Positions 1-10,766 of a stretch of DNA of 64,000 nt are shown one piece after another. Where the stretch lies: positions 3,205,504 to 3,269,503 of the forward strand of contig OZ023217.1 in assembly GCA_963995525.1 (NCBI GenBank), in the 5' to 3' direction. The notes below the pieces were generated by a model, which saw only the letters and a list, made by a program, of their open reading frames with translations, ran no database searches and had not been told where the DNA came from. Position numbers and translations under genes: made by a program. The stretch's first letter is position 1, and the number at the start of each line of letters is the position of its first letter. The DNA is from Escarpia spicata. Its lineage: Eukaryota; Annelida; Polychaeta; Sabellida; Siboglinidae.

Positions 1-40
1 TACGTACATACGTACATACGTACATACGTACACACGTATA
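1..40. repeat. TACG/TACA simple repeat
   Basis: Alternating tacg and taca tetranucleotides run from the first base of the window, so the true left edge is outside it. Confidence 0.85.
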
Positions 41-718
41 GATTAAGAACACTGGCATGATAAAATGCTGAAACGGTATTGTTGGTCTCTAGGCACAGAT
101 GAGACATACATGTAGATGAGCCTCGAACAAGGAATACCTCTTCAAAACAGTTTGACACCAGTTTGTGTACAGGCTATCAACTGCTAATGCTATAATAACT
201 TCAAAAAGTTCGGTAAGTACAAATTTCGTATGACGAATACTGTTACATGACAACCAGTTTGACCAAAATATTACTCAGATAGCTGGTAGTTTGAATGTTT
301 TAGCAGATAAGTTCGTATAATCCCCTATGGCAATGCCTTAACACGGGACAAATACACGGATGTTTTTTCAACACAGAACCTTGAGGCTTGATTTATACTA
401 GTTTATACCGGTTAACAGGGAAATGTTTCACTCGGTATAGTATGTCAGTGTTTTTGAGTTGTGTATCAGTGTTTGTAAGTTGTTTGTCGGTGTTTTTAAG
501 TTGTTTGTCCGTGGTTATGTGCTGTAGGGCAGGTAGTCTAGCCCCTTAGGCTTAGCCTATGGCTATGCTATGCCTATGGCTATGCTTTATCGGGTTTGGA
601 CCTATGTTAAAGTTGTAAATGTATAGACTAGGAGAGGCCTACACCTAATCAAATGGTCGACAACCCACGACATATAAGAATAGCCACTACTGCGCATGCG
701 CAATTACTTATTTAATTG
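41..718. other. Non-coding stretch with short tandem repeats
   Basis: No gene is recognisable. Bases 446-515 hold about three to four degenerate copies of a ~24-bp unit (cagtgtttttgagttgt-like). Bases 540-590 hold alternating cctatggctatg units. Confidence 0.5.
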
Positions 719-956
719 ACGTCACATGAAGGGATTACATTACATACGCGCAAGTTCAATACAAGGTCTAACCAAAGCACTATCTGCTTGAACAACTCAC
801 TTCGTGTACACAATTACTGCGCATAGCAGTTTAATGATGTCATTGATCATGACGTCACATGATGGGATTACATTACATACGCGCAAGTTCAATACAAGGT
901 CTAACCAAAGCACTATCTGCTTGACCAACTCACCTCGTGTACAAAATTATAGCGCG
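719..956 (+). repeat. Tandem duplication, 132-bp period
   Basis: Bases 719-823 recur at 851-956 with only scattered substitutions. Each copy starts with gacgtcacatga and ends near cgtgtacaaaatt. Both carry a TGACGTCA-like palindromic site, so this is a two-copy duplication of a non-coding unit. Confidence 0.85.
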
Positions 957-1335
957 TACCATGACGTCATACAGGGTGCGCGTGCTTGCAACAAACAAAC
1001 ATGTCCAGACACGTCTCGAGTACGGGTTTTGTAACAGACACCAAAGGTCTAATTCCAAAATGGTCGCTCTGTTCGAAAAAACGAGGCTATAGGCTCTGGT
1101 ATAACATAGTCCTATATGTAATCTACATTTCGTATACATTACTTCAGATAAAACGGTCTCCGTTGAATTTATAAGCCTTTTGTTATAAATTACGCCTTAC
1201 TATAACACCACATATTGGACACGTCATCGTCAAACAAATAACGGGTCGGTCCCTTGGCGAAGACTCGGCCTCCGGATCAAGCAATCTCGTGAGTATCGTA
1301 TTCAAATGGTGTTCGGTACATGTTATTTTATTCAA

Positions 1336-1460
1336 AAAAGTGGTCGCGTACCTTTGCGATAAAAAGGGCCTATGCTTTAACACGGATTAAAAAATCGAAA
1401 AGTGGTCGGATACCTTTGCGAAAAAAATGGCCTATGCTTTAACATGAGATAAAAATCCCT
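1336..1460 (+). repeat. Two-copy ~62-bp tandem repeat
   Basis: The block with gtggtcgcgtacctttgcg and cctatgctttaacacgg is repeated about 62 bp later with small changes. The sub-motif cctatNNNttaacatggg recurs near 313, 1368, 1430, 1456 and 1630, so it is a locally dispersed repeat. Confidence 0.7.
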
Positions 1461-1539
1461 ATCCTTTAACATGGGATCGGAAATACTTTTCCAAGCTCAT
1501 TTGCATAACTAACCACGCCCACAATGCCCAGCTCGCTCG

Positions 1540-1625
1540 TGATTGGTCAATTGCACTCCCCCCAGACCGCGCCTAAGACCTCATTTGTATAATTGGCGCG
1601 AAAAGTGTTAGGCGCGGTCTGGGGG
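1540..1625. promoter_or_regulatory. Possible promoter patch: CCAAT, E2F-like site and GC-rich inverted repeat
   Basis: A gattggtcaat box (inverted CCAAT) lies near 1540. An 18-bp inverted repeat has perfect arms at 1559-1576 and 1608-1625 (cccccagaccgcgcctaa and its complement). The 31-nt loop contains ttggcgcgaaaa at 1593-1604, which matches an E2F-type site. No start codon or exon can be tied to it, so promoter function is inference. The inverted repeat could equally be a small mobile-element end. Confidence 0.3.
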
Positions 1626-1639
1626 AATCCCTATCTCTT

Positions 1640-2690
1640 AACATGGGGTTTCCTCCGGACCGCGCAAGTTGCGCGCGGTACTTAACCTCTATTACTACTT
1701 ACAGGACCCCTTGTAAGTATAACACGAAAACAGGCTAGCGTCTCAAAATCAAAGTGACCATTTTATTTATTAAAAAAACTTGAAAACATGCGAAAGCATG
1801 TAACAACATGCAACGAACTATATAAATATATAACACATAATATTGTGTGTGGACGCGTGTGCGTATGTACGTGTATAGTATAAAAACACAATGTAGAATC
1901 CACACATTACCAGGAATTCCATGAGGCCGAGTGCATTAACATAATGAATTACTGGCAACATCGTATCTCCAACGTCGTCCCATTCTTGACCTGACCGGCC
2001 CGCTCACATTCACCTGACCATTGAACACAGGTCTTGATTAGTTCTTATAAAGAACGGTTTCCGGTCCTAGACAATTAAGAAATCTTTACAGTACCGCGAT
2101 TCGACCAGTTGCCGGTTATTCCAACACCAACCCAAGTCTCTGGACAGTTGGGCCACGCGTCAGTTTCTGCGTGAACTAGTTATTCGTACATATAAACCTT
2201 CGACGCGAGATGGGGGCAGAGTTGGCCTTGATAGTGTCGGTACCTCGTCGAATACCCCCATGTAGAAACGTAGAACTACGACTTGATTAGTTGTCCAAAC
2301 ATCTCGTTGCCTTTCAGATATGGCCGTTTTGGGATTACTTCTTACGTGTTGTCAGTGTCACTGGTGGGACGGGAATGAACAATAGACACTGTTTGTAGGC
2401 GGCCTGCTTCTTGTAACCAAGACACGAGAACAAATGGGAACACATTACATATGATTCGTCGAACTTCCGTGTATTGCGCGGGACAAACGCCAGGAATAGT
2501 GTAGTCAACTAGCAGTCGTGGCTTGCGAGTAAAGGTCAGTTCTTACATATCCTTACGACTGCTCAGAGCGCTTTGTATTTTACAGGCAGACCGGTTCAAT
2601 CGAACGCCATCTCGACATCTCTGGGAAGCAATCAGCCACGCTGCAATTAAAGCACGAAGACTACTCGTACGCAAACAATCACCACTGTCT
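1640..2690. other. No recognisable gene
   Basis: The composition is mixed and there is no long open frame or family resemblance. A short AT-rich part lies at 1760-1850. Confidence 0.5.
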
Positions 2691-2765
2691 ATAGCTAGGT
2701 ACTCATTCATACAGCTGAGTGAACTGGAGCAATGTGTAGTGAACGAACCCGGAATCTCTGGATTA
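2690..2765 (+). mobile_element. Possible SINE-like fragment
   Basis: The run with tactcattcatacagctgag followed by tgaactggagcaatgtg resembles a short repetitive core that I recall as widespread in marine-invertebrate genomes and often mistranslated as YSFIQLSELEQC. The tRNA-related head and the tail were not found, so this is a fragment at most. The frame 2523-2774 is probably an accidental translation through it. Confidence 0.3.
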
Positions 2766-2861
2766 AGAGTCTGACGCTCGAATAACTACAGCGCGCTCCA
2801 CTGTCTATCGTCACGGACACATCTTCTGTGCTCGTTGATCGTTGAATTCATTATAAGCTGT

Positions 2862-2930
2862 CGGGGGCTGGTCGTGGGCTGGTCGTGGGCTGGTCGTGGG
2901 CTGGTCGTGGGCTGGTCGTGGGCTGTGGGC
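2862..2930 (+). repeat. 11-bp minisatellite (ggctggtcgtg)n
   Basis: About six tandem copies of ggctggtcgtg are present. The long minus-strand frame over 2786-3298 crosses this array and has no recognisable domain. Confidence 0.85.
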
Positions 2931-3099
2931 AGGTCTCGACGTGGGGACTGGTTCTGGGCTGTGGAATGATGCGTCACGTCACCGTTGACATAAAGCGCCG
3001 ACAGCTGTACTTGCACACGATTACGCTGGCTTGACATCACGACAGCATTGTCGTGTGTCGGCAGCGAGTCGTCCGTGTAAACGACACTCGTACGACGGC

Positions 3100-4505
3100 G
3101 GAGATGTCGATGTGTCGTGTCACCCTTACCAACCGGACGGGCCCAACTTCCGGTATGACAGGCCACTCGGTGTCCAGGGGTAGCGTGCTCGGACCTCTTC
3201 TGTTCACGATCTACTGCCTTGGACTCAACCATGTTTTTTTTATCATATGTACGCTGATGATACGCAATTATATGTGGACTTTCCCCGTGACCAGCCACTT
3301 ACAATGGCCACCGACCGAATACCTCGTTGTATCACCGATGTGAAAACGTGGATGTCTTACCATAATCCTCCTGCTTAACGAGAACAAAACCGAGGTGATC
3401 GTCATATCTGCAGTGAACAATCGGAAACTTGTCATTGATGTATGTGGCTGTGCTGTTTTGCCGAAGCCAGTTATCCGCGACATCGGCGTTCTACTCGACA
3501 ACACTATGTCGATGACGAATCAAGTGGGTCGTGTTTGCCAGGTGGCATGTTGTTACATCCGAAGCATCGCGTTGATTAACATATGTCTTACTACTAATGC
3601 TTGCAAAACCGTTGTGAACGCTTTAGTCATGTCACGTAATGATTACGGCAACGCAGTGTTATACGGTCTGCCGGAGACGCACTTGCGAAAGTTGCAGATG
3701 TTACAGAATTCCGCAGCACGTCTCATTACCGGGACAAGGAGACGAGAACACATAACACCTGTTCTGTACCGTCTACACTGGTTGCCTATACATCAGCGGA
3801 TCGAATTCAAGCTGTTACTGCTGGTATATCGTGCAGTGCACCATCTCGGCCCTGCGTACATTAATTTTCATCACTCGTGACATCCTACACGCCGACCAGA
3901 TCGTTTAGATCTGCTGACTGTTCTGATATATCACCTTGAACATTATGGCCGTCGTTCCTTCTCGGTGGCTGGTCTGATCCTGTGGAATGCCTTGCCTCAT
4001 GCAGTCAGGCATGCAAACTGCGTTGCCACTTTCAAATCGCTCTTAAAGACATACTTATTTCGACAGGCCTTCAAAGAACTTTGCAGTCCGCATCAGTGAC
4101 ATTTGTGCAACGTTGACATTCGTTTATGTACTTAGGATGCAGTTATTTATTTAGTTATTATTATTTTTTAATTATCATATTATATGTATTTATATTATTT
4201 AATCTAACCACATTATTTATTTTAGGTATTCAAACGGCTAATTCATTTAACTTATTATATACACTTGTATATATATTATATATATTTAATTTTATTCAGG
4301 TTTATCTAACTGACATTTTATGTATTTTTTTTATGCTACTTTAAAATCATTTTCTTTACCTTTCTATTTCATATGTTTCCATTTAATATGAATGTTTTAG
4401 GTCATTTAATGTATTTTTACTTATACTCTACGATTGTCAGCGCCTTTGAGCAGATTTGTTATCCGGACACACGGCGCTCTATAAATGATTTATAATAAAT
4501 AAATA
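3100..4505 (+). mobile_element. CR1/L2-like non-LTR retrotransposon fragment (outer left)
   Basis: This is a broken reverse-transcriptase remnant. It encodes GSVLGPLLF near 3180, then after a frameshift YADDTQLYV with YADD at 3250-3261. The C-terminal region (SRNDYGNAVLYGLPETHLRK, RRREHITPVLYRLHWLPI) lies at 3640-3880 and a GRRSFSVAGLILWNALP-like end at 3940-4090. The 3' end carries the typical ggcgctctataaatg followed by ataaat repeats. The upstream endonuclease is missing and several frames are needed, so it is dead. The same insertion with the same 3' flank sits inverted at 28385-30306, so it predates the inverted duplication. Confidence 0.85.
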
Positions 4506-4511
4506 ATATTT

Positions 4512-4990
4512 GCCTTGAACTCAACCTTTATTGGGTGTTTCTCTACACAACTGTAAAATAGAAAGGCTTGGTTATGTATAATTATCATTGGAAAGAGCAC
4601 ATCGATGCGTAGTATTAATAAACTACTACAGTTTACGCCGACTGATGGAGCATCAAAACAACCGCAACAGTACAGAGTGGCGCACCAACAGCAGCAATCT
4701 CGAAGTCAACAACTCCAAATAACTATCTTTGTCTTGTTTTGTTTTAATGTAAAATAACTGTGTTATTTGTGAAAGCACATGGAAACATGCTGCGAACAAG
4801 GGTAGATCACAGGCCGATGTCCCAAGGAAGCAGATGAATACAGAAAGAGGCGAACGGACCTTTGGTACCCGGGAGGAAACATTGAGGCCAGACTGATCCC
4901 CAAGGGTAGCGTCGTAATATATATCTACTAACTTATGGGGCAAGTTGACGAACGTATTAAATAGATAAATAAATGAACGATCTCAGAATG
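4512..4990 (-). other. Conserved ORF block shared by both arms
   Basis: The minus strand at 4653-4943 encodes a 96-residue frame containing ATLGDQSGLNVSSRVPKVRS and FICFLGTSACDLPLFAACF. The right-arm copy at 27982-28284 keeps the same frame for about 85 residues, then diverges. I do not recognise the protein. It lies next to the CR1-like tail, has no signal peptide or motif, and may be untranslated. Bases 4516-4750 are also repeated directly at 8624-8855. Confidence 0.35.
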
Positions 4991-5089
4991 CATCTTTAAT
5001 GTAAATGTTCGTAGCAATAGTATTGTATACTAGTTATACAAGAGTGTCCAGTATCTATTTGTTGTATGGTGAAATTTTCAAACACCCCT

Positions 5090-5394
<305 letters not shown>

Positions 5395-5448
5395 CGCAAC
5401 TGACGTGCGAACAACATGGAAGTTCACCCGATACTAAACACACGATGG

Positions 5449-5950
5449 TCACTGACTCCGAGCCAAGTGACCACGAGGTGACGTTATGGCGAGAGTCTCA
5501 GCGTAGCTCGGCACTGGATTTCCAGAGCAGACGACACTCTCGTACGACGGTGGCGGCTCTCCGCTGTACGGCGGCACTTGTAGCGCGAGAACAGCCCCGA
5601 CTTGACGGTCCCCGCACGACTGGACTTCCCGGTCGCGACGTGAGTGAAGCTCGGCGTCGTTAACCGGTTCGTTGAGACACTTTCTGCAGCGATAACAGAT
5701 GATACACACTGCAAACAACACGAATGCCGAAAAAAGGAGTCCGACAGCTGTAATTTTTGCTTGTTTGTAGTCGGTCGACGTATAGTTTGTCTCTGGAACC
5801 TCCGTTTGTCTGTCGTTTCTCCAACTGCTGTGTAGACGTGCAGTTGCCGTACGAGTCCACCAGTTGTTTGATTGTGGTGTTGTACTGCGAGCTCGTCTGG
5901 TGATAGAACAAGATAATTCCTATGTATTTGTACACAAACTAGGGACACGT
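5449..5950 (-). pseudogene. Gene A, left copy: single-pass membrane protein exon with PPxY tail
   Basis: Read on the minus strand, one frame gives a short extracellular stub (NYTSTDYKQ), a hydrophobic helix (ITAVGLLFSAFVLFAVCII) and a Cys-rich juxtamembrane stretch (CYRCRKC). A cytoplasmic tail follows with PPPSYES and VPSYAETL, ending at a stop at 5449-5451. PPPSYES contains a PPxY WW-domain ligand. The layout of one helix, then cysteines, then a proline/tyrosine tail resembles Shisa-like or WBP1/VOPP1-type adaptors; this is architecture only, not demonstrated homology. Upstream, a different frame (NTTIKQLVDSYGNCTSTQQL) is also open in both arms, so exon limits are unclear or the frame is broken. 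A signal-peptide exon lies upstream at 8253-8302. The paralogue B tail keeps the same motif string, which supports this reading frame. Confidence 0.45.
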
Positions 5951-6309
5951 CTATTAAGTAGCGTCTAGTTCATAGACTGTATTAGTACCTACCAAAAGTT
6001 TGTTACGACGTGATCTTGAGCTGTTTTTCGCAATGCTGCGCAAGGTGTCTGCGTACGATTGTTACAAGTTACTTAAAACGTCCCCAAGTTGGTTAGTTTA
6101 CGTAGCTCGAAACTATCACAGGAACACACGCGTCGTTGTGAACACTTGACTAAAGTCCAGTTAATGTCCGGAATGAACCATAAAACCGGTAAGAACCATC
6201 AATCAGCAAGGAATTGGGGGAAAATAAAAGCATTGCTTGTGTTTTGATTGGTTAGTGATTAATTTCTTAAAGTTTGGCGCCCGATATGCAAAACCATCTG
6301 TGAGGAATA

Positions 6310-6656
6310 GTGTACATACATGCATACATACATACATACATATGCATACGTGCATACATGCATACATACATACATACATAAATACATACATACATACATA
6401 CATACATATATGTACACATGCATACGTGCATACATGCATACATACATACATACATAAATACATACATACATACACCTACACGCACACATACATACATGCA
6501 TATATACATAAAACATACACACATACATACATACATGCATACATACGTGCGTACATACATACATACATACATACATGCATGAATAAAATACATACATACG
6601 TACATACGAACATTCATACATACATACATATGTACGTACATATATGCATACATTGA

Positions 6657-6696
<40 letters not shown>

Positions 6697-6789
6697 CACG
6701 CACACATCACGCACATAATCGCACGCGCACACATGCACGCACGCACACGCACACAGACAAATATATATACATATATATATATATATATA

Positions 6790-6822
<33 letters not shown>

Positions 6823-6845
6823 TATATACATATATATAAATATAA
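6310..6845 (+). repeat. (ATAC)n-rich then (TA)n tract
   Basis: Tetranucleotide atac/atgc units are followed from 6660 by TA dinucleotides. The right arm has the complement at 26090-26600. The YVCMYVCM-type and HTYIHTYI-type frames are microsatellite translations. Confidence 0.95.
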
Positions 6846-6847
6846 TT

Positions 6848-7316
6848 GGTGTCGGGATGACCATGTCTGCCAGGCGTTATGTGTAAAGCGATATATCAAA
6901 AACATATCACGTTTACGTCTTTTTGACATAGGCTGAGTGCATTTATAATTTATAACATATTTACATATTTACGCTAGCTTGATTATAGTTAAATTATAAA
7001 TAAACTCATATTTATAATTGAATTATAATCAAGCTAGCGTAATATGTAAATATGTATAGATATACATATTTATACATATATATATATACATATTTACATA
7101 TTTACGCTAGCTTGATTATAGTTCAATTATAAATACACTCAGCCGATGTCAAGAAGCATAAAGGTGATATGTTTTCGAAATAACGCTTTACACACCACCC
7201 CTGGCAGACAGGGTCATCCCGACACCACTCCTGGCAGACAGGGTCATCCCGACACCACTCCTGGCAGACAGGGTCATCCCGACACCACTCCTGGCAGACA
7301 GGGTCATCCCGACACC
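6848..7316. mobile_element. Non-autonomous DNA-transposon-like (MITE) unit with asymmetric 30-bp repeats
   Basis: The left end begins ggtgtcgggatgaccatgtc and the right end finishes with its complement, ending gggtcatcccgacacc. AATT flanks both sides (6844-6847, 7317-7320), fitting a short target duplication. The inverted similarity continues inward for over 100 bp (for example 6930 ctgagtgcatttataatt against 7130). The right end has four tandem copies of a 30-bp unit (about 7195-7316) where the left has one. The centre holds nested inverted copies of a gctagcttgattatag motif near 6972, 7030 and 7105. No protein is encoded. Confidence 0.6.
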
Positions 7317-7320
7317 AATT

Positions 7321-8252
7321 CGACGTTTGTAAGAAGCATTCGACCAAGAGTACAATTATTGCGTCAACAGTATTCATTGTCATTGTATCCACCGCTTTCT
7401 ATAGCTATGCAGATATTCGTGAATATAGCTGAATGAATCGATGCAACATGGTTTGAATCGCGCTTCAAAACGGCAGCCACTGTTCTAGCCCCGATTTAGA
7501 CAATTTAAAACAATACGGTGTTTTTAAAGTACGCTTAACACACTGCCGTTGTGTTTTGAGCGGAGTAGTTGTTTTTAATATCCTACACCCGTCGATGCTA
7601 TTGTCCTTCTCGGGGCGCCTCAGTAGTACTACTTTGCCAATTCGGTAGAAGTGCAACGGAGCATGACGGGTGCCACTTCCTAGTTTATTTCCTGCACTTG
7701 GCAAAATTCCAGTGAACAACAGACATCTTAGACCATTATGGCCAAACCAACATTCTATGCTGGCACTGAGGGTAATCATTGCCGGGGTGCAAGTCATCCT
7801 CAGTGGTTCTTATATGTCCACAAGGAACGAGGCGGGACCCACTTTGACGCAATAAAACCGACTCAAGAGGGACACACTGTCCCAAGTATTAAAAGTTGCA
7901 ACTTTATATAAATAATGATTAAATAAATAAATAAAACATGAGTAGAGTCTGGCTTGGGTATTGACCCCCGTGACTCTGGCATGTAAATACGATTGACCAT
8001 TTCATTTCCGAGCCTCTTCAAACCGCTGGACTGCAAAGCGGGTCAAACAAATATTGAAGAGCTTGTCTGTTCAAATGACTTCCTGGTCGTCTTTCTAGGT
8101 CTTCTGTCCTCTGCAGTAGCATAACTCCAAGAACACATTTTCACTATAATAACCTTCCTTTTAAGATGGAGTTCAGTGTACGTGATCTCATGCAAGGCCC
8201 CTGTGTTTACACGTCGTGTGAGCACACTAACTGTGACTGTCGAGTAACTTAC
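7321..8252. other. Left-arm-specific segment, possible intron and degenerate exons
   Basis: This is part of a ~1.55 kb block (6848-8412) absent from the right arm. A minus-strand frame at 7465-7797 is open for 110 codons but unrecognised. If genes A exon 1 (8253-8302) and exon 2 (5449-5950) belong together, this would be intron. Confidence 0.3.
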
Positions 8253-8302
8253 CCCAAGACGACGGCAGAGAGCACAAGGAAGGAGACGAACATCGCGGCC
8301 AT
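8253..8302 (-). CDS. Candidate signal-peptide exon 1 (left copy)
   Basis: The minus strand reads MAAMFVSFLVLSAVVLG and then meets GTAAGT at 8252-8247, a consensus splice donor. The exon holds 16 codons plus two bases, so it ends in phase 2. A short hydrophobic N-terminal run ending at a donor is the usual first coding exon of a secreted or type I membrane protein. It lies upstream of the gene A membrane exon on the same strand. A related exon with a destroyed donor lies at 30425-30474 in the opposite orientation. Linkage to gene A is inference; no direct join in the right phase to the helix frame was found, so other exons may intervene. Confidence 0.45.
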
Positions 8303-8623
8303 GGTCCACGACTGATAGCTTCTGAACGTGGTACACGGCTCGGCGGGTTGAGCTTCTACCTAACACTTCTCATTGGCCGCACAAAACAAATCTTTCATAA
8401 GGGGATTTTTGTGACTAAATACAGGGTGCAACGATACTTGCATACATCGGCGTAACAACCTTTGAATGGCGATTTAGTGATGCGTGACGTTTCCACCGTG
8501 ACAAGGAAGTTGTATTATTATTTCGATTTCTTCTTTACAAATTGTTGTCTAGACTGCCAGAGCAAATTAAAGGCGCAGAGTGAAATTTAACAATGATAGT
8601 GATCTGACTATTATTGTAACATT

Positions 8624-8855
8624 GAACTTGAACTCAAGTTTTGTTGAGTTTTCTATAGACAACTGTAGAAATGAAAGGCATTGTTATGTGTATGTGCGAA
8701 AAGTATTGAAACGAGCAAATTTGTGGTAATAAATACTAGTTTACACCGACTGATGGAGCATCAAAACAACCGCAACAGTACAGAGTGGCGCACCAACAGC
8801 AGCAATCTCGAAGTCAACAACTCCAAATAACTATCTTCGTTTTGTTTTTATGTAA
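8624..8855 (+). repeat. Second direct copy of the 4512-4752 block
   Basis: About 230 bp repeat the block just 3' of the outer-left CR1-like fragment. Roughly 100 bp around 8741-8838 is identical to 4632-4730. It joins directly to the 46-bp satellite, which starts near 8862. Confidence 0.8.
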
Positions 8856-8861
8856 CGCCAA

Positions 8862-8931
8862 AGTGAGACGTATTACAATCTACAGCTACGAACGACACGA
8901 CGTATAGAGTGAGCCATTTTACAATCTACAG
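8862..8931 (+). repeat. 46-bp satellite, short part left of the CR1 insertion
   Basis: About one and a half satellite units are cut off by the CR1 5' end. The array resumes at 13751. Confidence 0.85.
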
Positions 8932-9545
8932 GATGTTTGAGGCTATATTTGGCGGAGATTGATCGTAGAAATTGGTGGTGTAAAAAGTGGATAAACAAGT
9001 GGAATTACTGATTGATAAGTATTATTTTTGCCTTAATATCATTCATAAAGTTGCAATAAACATATATTGAGTAGCATTTGTGCTTAAAGTTAGTTAGTTA
9101 AAGTATTTTAGAACACCTTAGTATAGTGAGTGATAATAGGGTAACTCAGTAGGCGGCTTAGCCTTCGACAACTTGTAAACAAGATTTAACAAACCTGATT
9201 ATGTGGTAGAATATATAGGAGATAAAGTAACAACCATCAAACTACTTACACAAGATAATATCTGTGTAAGCCAGTACTTGCTATATATTTTGGTTAGGTA
9301 GCATTGTTGTTAACATTAAGCAAGGGCGATAGTCGGGCGGCGTAACCTAAATAAATAAAGCAGCCTAACATAACGTAATTGATTGTATTTAAATTAGGTC
9401 ACTACCGGTGATGTTAGCGTTCGTATTAGGATAAATAGTCGGCTGTGAAATTGAAATTTTTAACCTAAAGTGTGCTGTAGTACACAGGAAACAGTCTTTA
9501 TAAAGACTAAGTTAGTTAAGTTATTAAATAAATTCTGATCGGGAT

Positions 9546-10766
9546 ATGGCGCCTTGCAAGCGGAAAGTCAAGGCAAAGCGACACTTGGTGTGCGATCACT
9601 GCTACAGCTGGGTAGATTTTGCATCGTCCGGGTGTGGAAAGTCATGGGCAGAAACCATGGAGGAAGGATTCACCTTTCAGTGCATTGGATGTTGGAAGGT
9701 GGAGTGTTTGCAGAAGGAGATAGTTAGGTTGACAGATATTGTGAAGGGAATGGAGATGGGAATTAGCAAGGAGGCAGGTCGAACGGAGAGAGAAGACAGG
9801 GAGAGAGGTGAGGATACTGCAAGACTGAAGGAGAATAGCAGTGGCAAGAAAACTGAGGAAAGGAGATTCAGAGGAGAGAAGGTGATTGGAGGGGAAGAAA
9901 TTGGAAAATCGACAACAGAAAACGTGACAAGCGTGAAGGTGACAGGGAAGAAAGTGACTGTAGAGAAGGAGGGAGGGAAGATGGAACGGGAGAGGAGAGA
10001 GGAAAATGAGACGGGACGAAAGAAGAAGGGACGAAGGGAAGTGAGAGCAAATGTGATAGAAGAGAAGTCGATAAAAGGGACGCTGACAGGAGGAAAGGTG
10101 ACAAGAGAAAAAGCGACAGGAAAGAATGGATCGGAAGAGAATGTGACAGGAGAGAAGACGGCAGGGGGGAAAGACAACAAACAGACAGATGCAAACCGAA
10201 GAAGGAGCTATTCTAAGGCAGTGATTGAGGGGGCAATGAGGAAAGAGAGGGTGTTTATGGGTGACTCCATTATGAGAAAGACGGACAAGACACTGAGCGA
10301 GGGGGAGGACATCGTTGTTTGTTTACCGGGGGCTAGGATTGAACATGTAACTGACAGGGTAGAGAAGGTATTGGGACATGGCAAGGGGGGGTCTATACTG
10401 GTACATGTAGGAACAAATAATGCAGACAGGGAGGGAACAACTGCGATAGTACAGAAGTATAGACAGTTAGTGAGGAAGCTAAAGAAGACGAGAGTCGAAC
10501 AGGTTATTTTGTCAGGAATTTTGCCAGTAATGGGAGGAAGGGGGGCAACGTATAGAAACTGCAAGAGGATGGCGATCAATGCACTAGCTGAGCAGATGTG
10601 TGAAGAAGAGGGGGTGGGATTCACAGATTTATGGGGATACTTTGTTGGGAGGGAAGATATGTACATGAGAGATGGCCTCCATCTTAGTGGAAAGGGGGCA
10701 GCAGTTTTCTCAGAGAATCTGCTGCAATCTGTTGACAGTGGGACAGGTTGCATCTATTTAAACTAG
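9546..10766 (+). CDS. CR1 ORF1 protein with SGNH esterase domain
   Basis: The 406-residue protein is the RNA-binding/chaperone-type product expected of CR1 ORF1. Residues 18-58 hold a Cys/His cluster (CDHCYSWVDF, C..C) like a degenerate PHD or zinc finger. Residues 70-220 form a charged, Lys/Arg/Glu-rich, TGEK-repeat linker, probably helical and nucleic-acid binding. Residues 232-395 form an SGNH hydrolase domain: GDS with Ser241, GTNN at 289-292 and DGLHLSGKG with Asp376 and His379. The ATG at 9546 follows ~614 bp of 5' UTR. It ends at TAG 10764-10766, directly after a TTTAAAC heptamer, and overlaps the ORF2 frame. The esterase role in retrotransposition is unproven; lipid binding or hydrolysis is proposed for the family. 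Confidence 0.9.
   Translation: MAPCKRKVKAKRHLVCDHCYSWVDFASSGCGKSWAETMEEGFTFQCIGCWKVECLQKEIVRLTDIVKGMEMGISKEAGRTEREDRERGEDTARLKENSSGKKTEERRFRGEKVIGGEEIGKSTTENVTSVKVTGKKVTVEKEGGKMERERREENETGRKKKGRREVRANVIEEKSIKGTLTGGKVTREKATGKNGSEENVTGEKTAGGKDNKQTDANRRRSYSKAVIEGAMRKERVFMGDSIMRKTDKTLSEGEDIVVCLPGARIEHVTDRVEKVLGHGKGGSILVHVGTNNADREGTTAIVQKYRQLVRKLKKTRVEQVILSGILPVMGGRGATYRNCKRMAINALAEQMCEEEGVGFTDLWGYFVGREDMYMRDGLHLSGKGAAVFSENLLQSVDSGTGCIYLN

Noticed and set aside
2786..3298. 170-residue minus-strand ORF
   Set aside because: It crosses an 11-bp minisatellite and the antisense of the RT fragment; no recognisable domain.
5484..5948. 154-residue minus-strand ORF overlapping gene A (mirror at 26975-27430)
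   Set aside because: It is open in both arms but shows no motif, while the alternative frame carries the helix and PPxY tail conserved with paralogue B. I prefer that frame, without certainty.
6203..6929. YVCMYVCM-type and HTYIHTYI-type ORFs up to 220 codons, and their right-arm mirrors at 25986-26709
   Set aside because: Microsatellite ATAC/GTAT translations, not proteins.
7195..7316. Short CRISPR-like array of four 30-bp repeats
   Set aside because: Repeats abut without spacers and form the end of an inverted-repeat unit.
9677..10194. Minus-strand Ser/Pro/Phe-rich ORFs over CR1 ORF1
   Set aside because: Antisense shadow of the purine-rich linker of ORF1.
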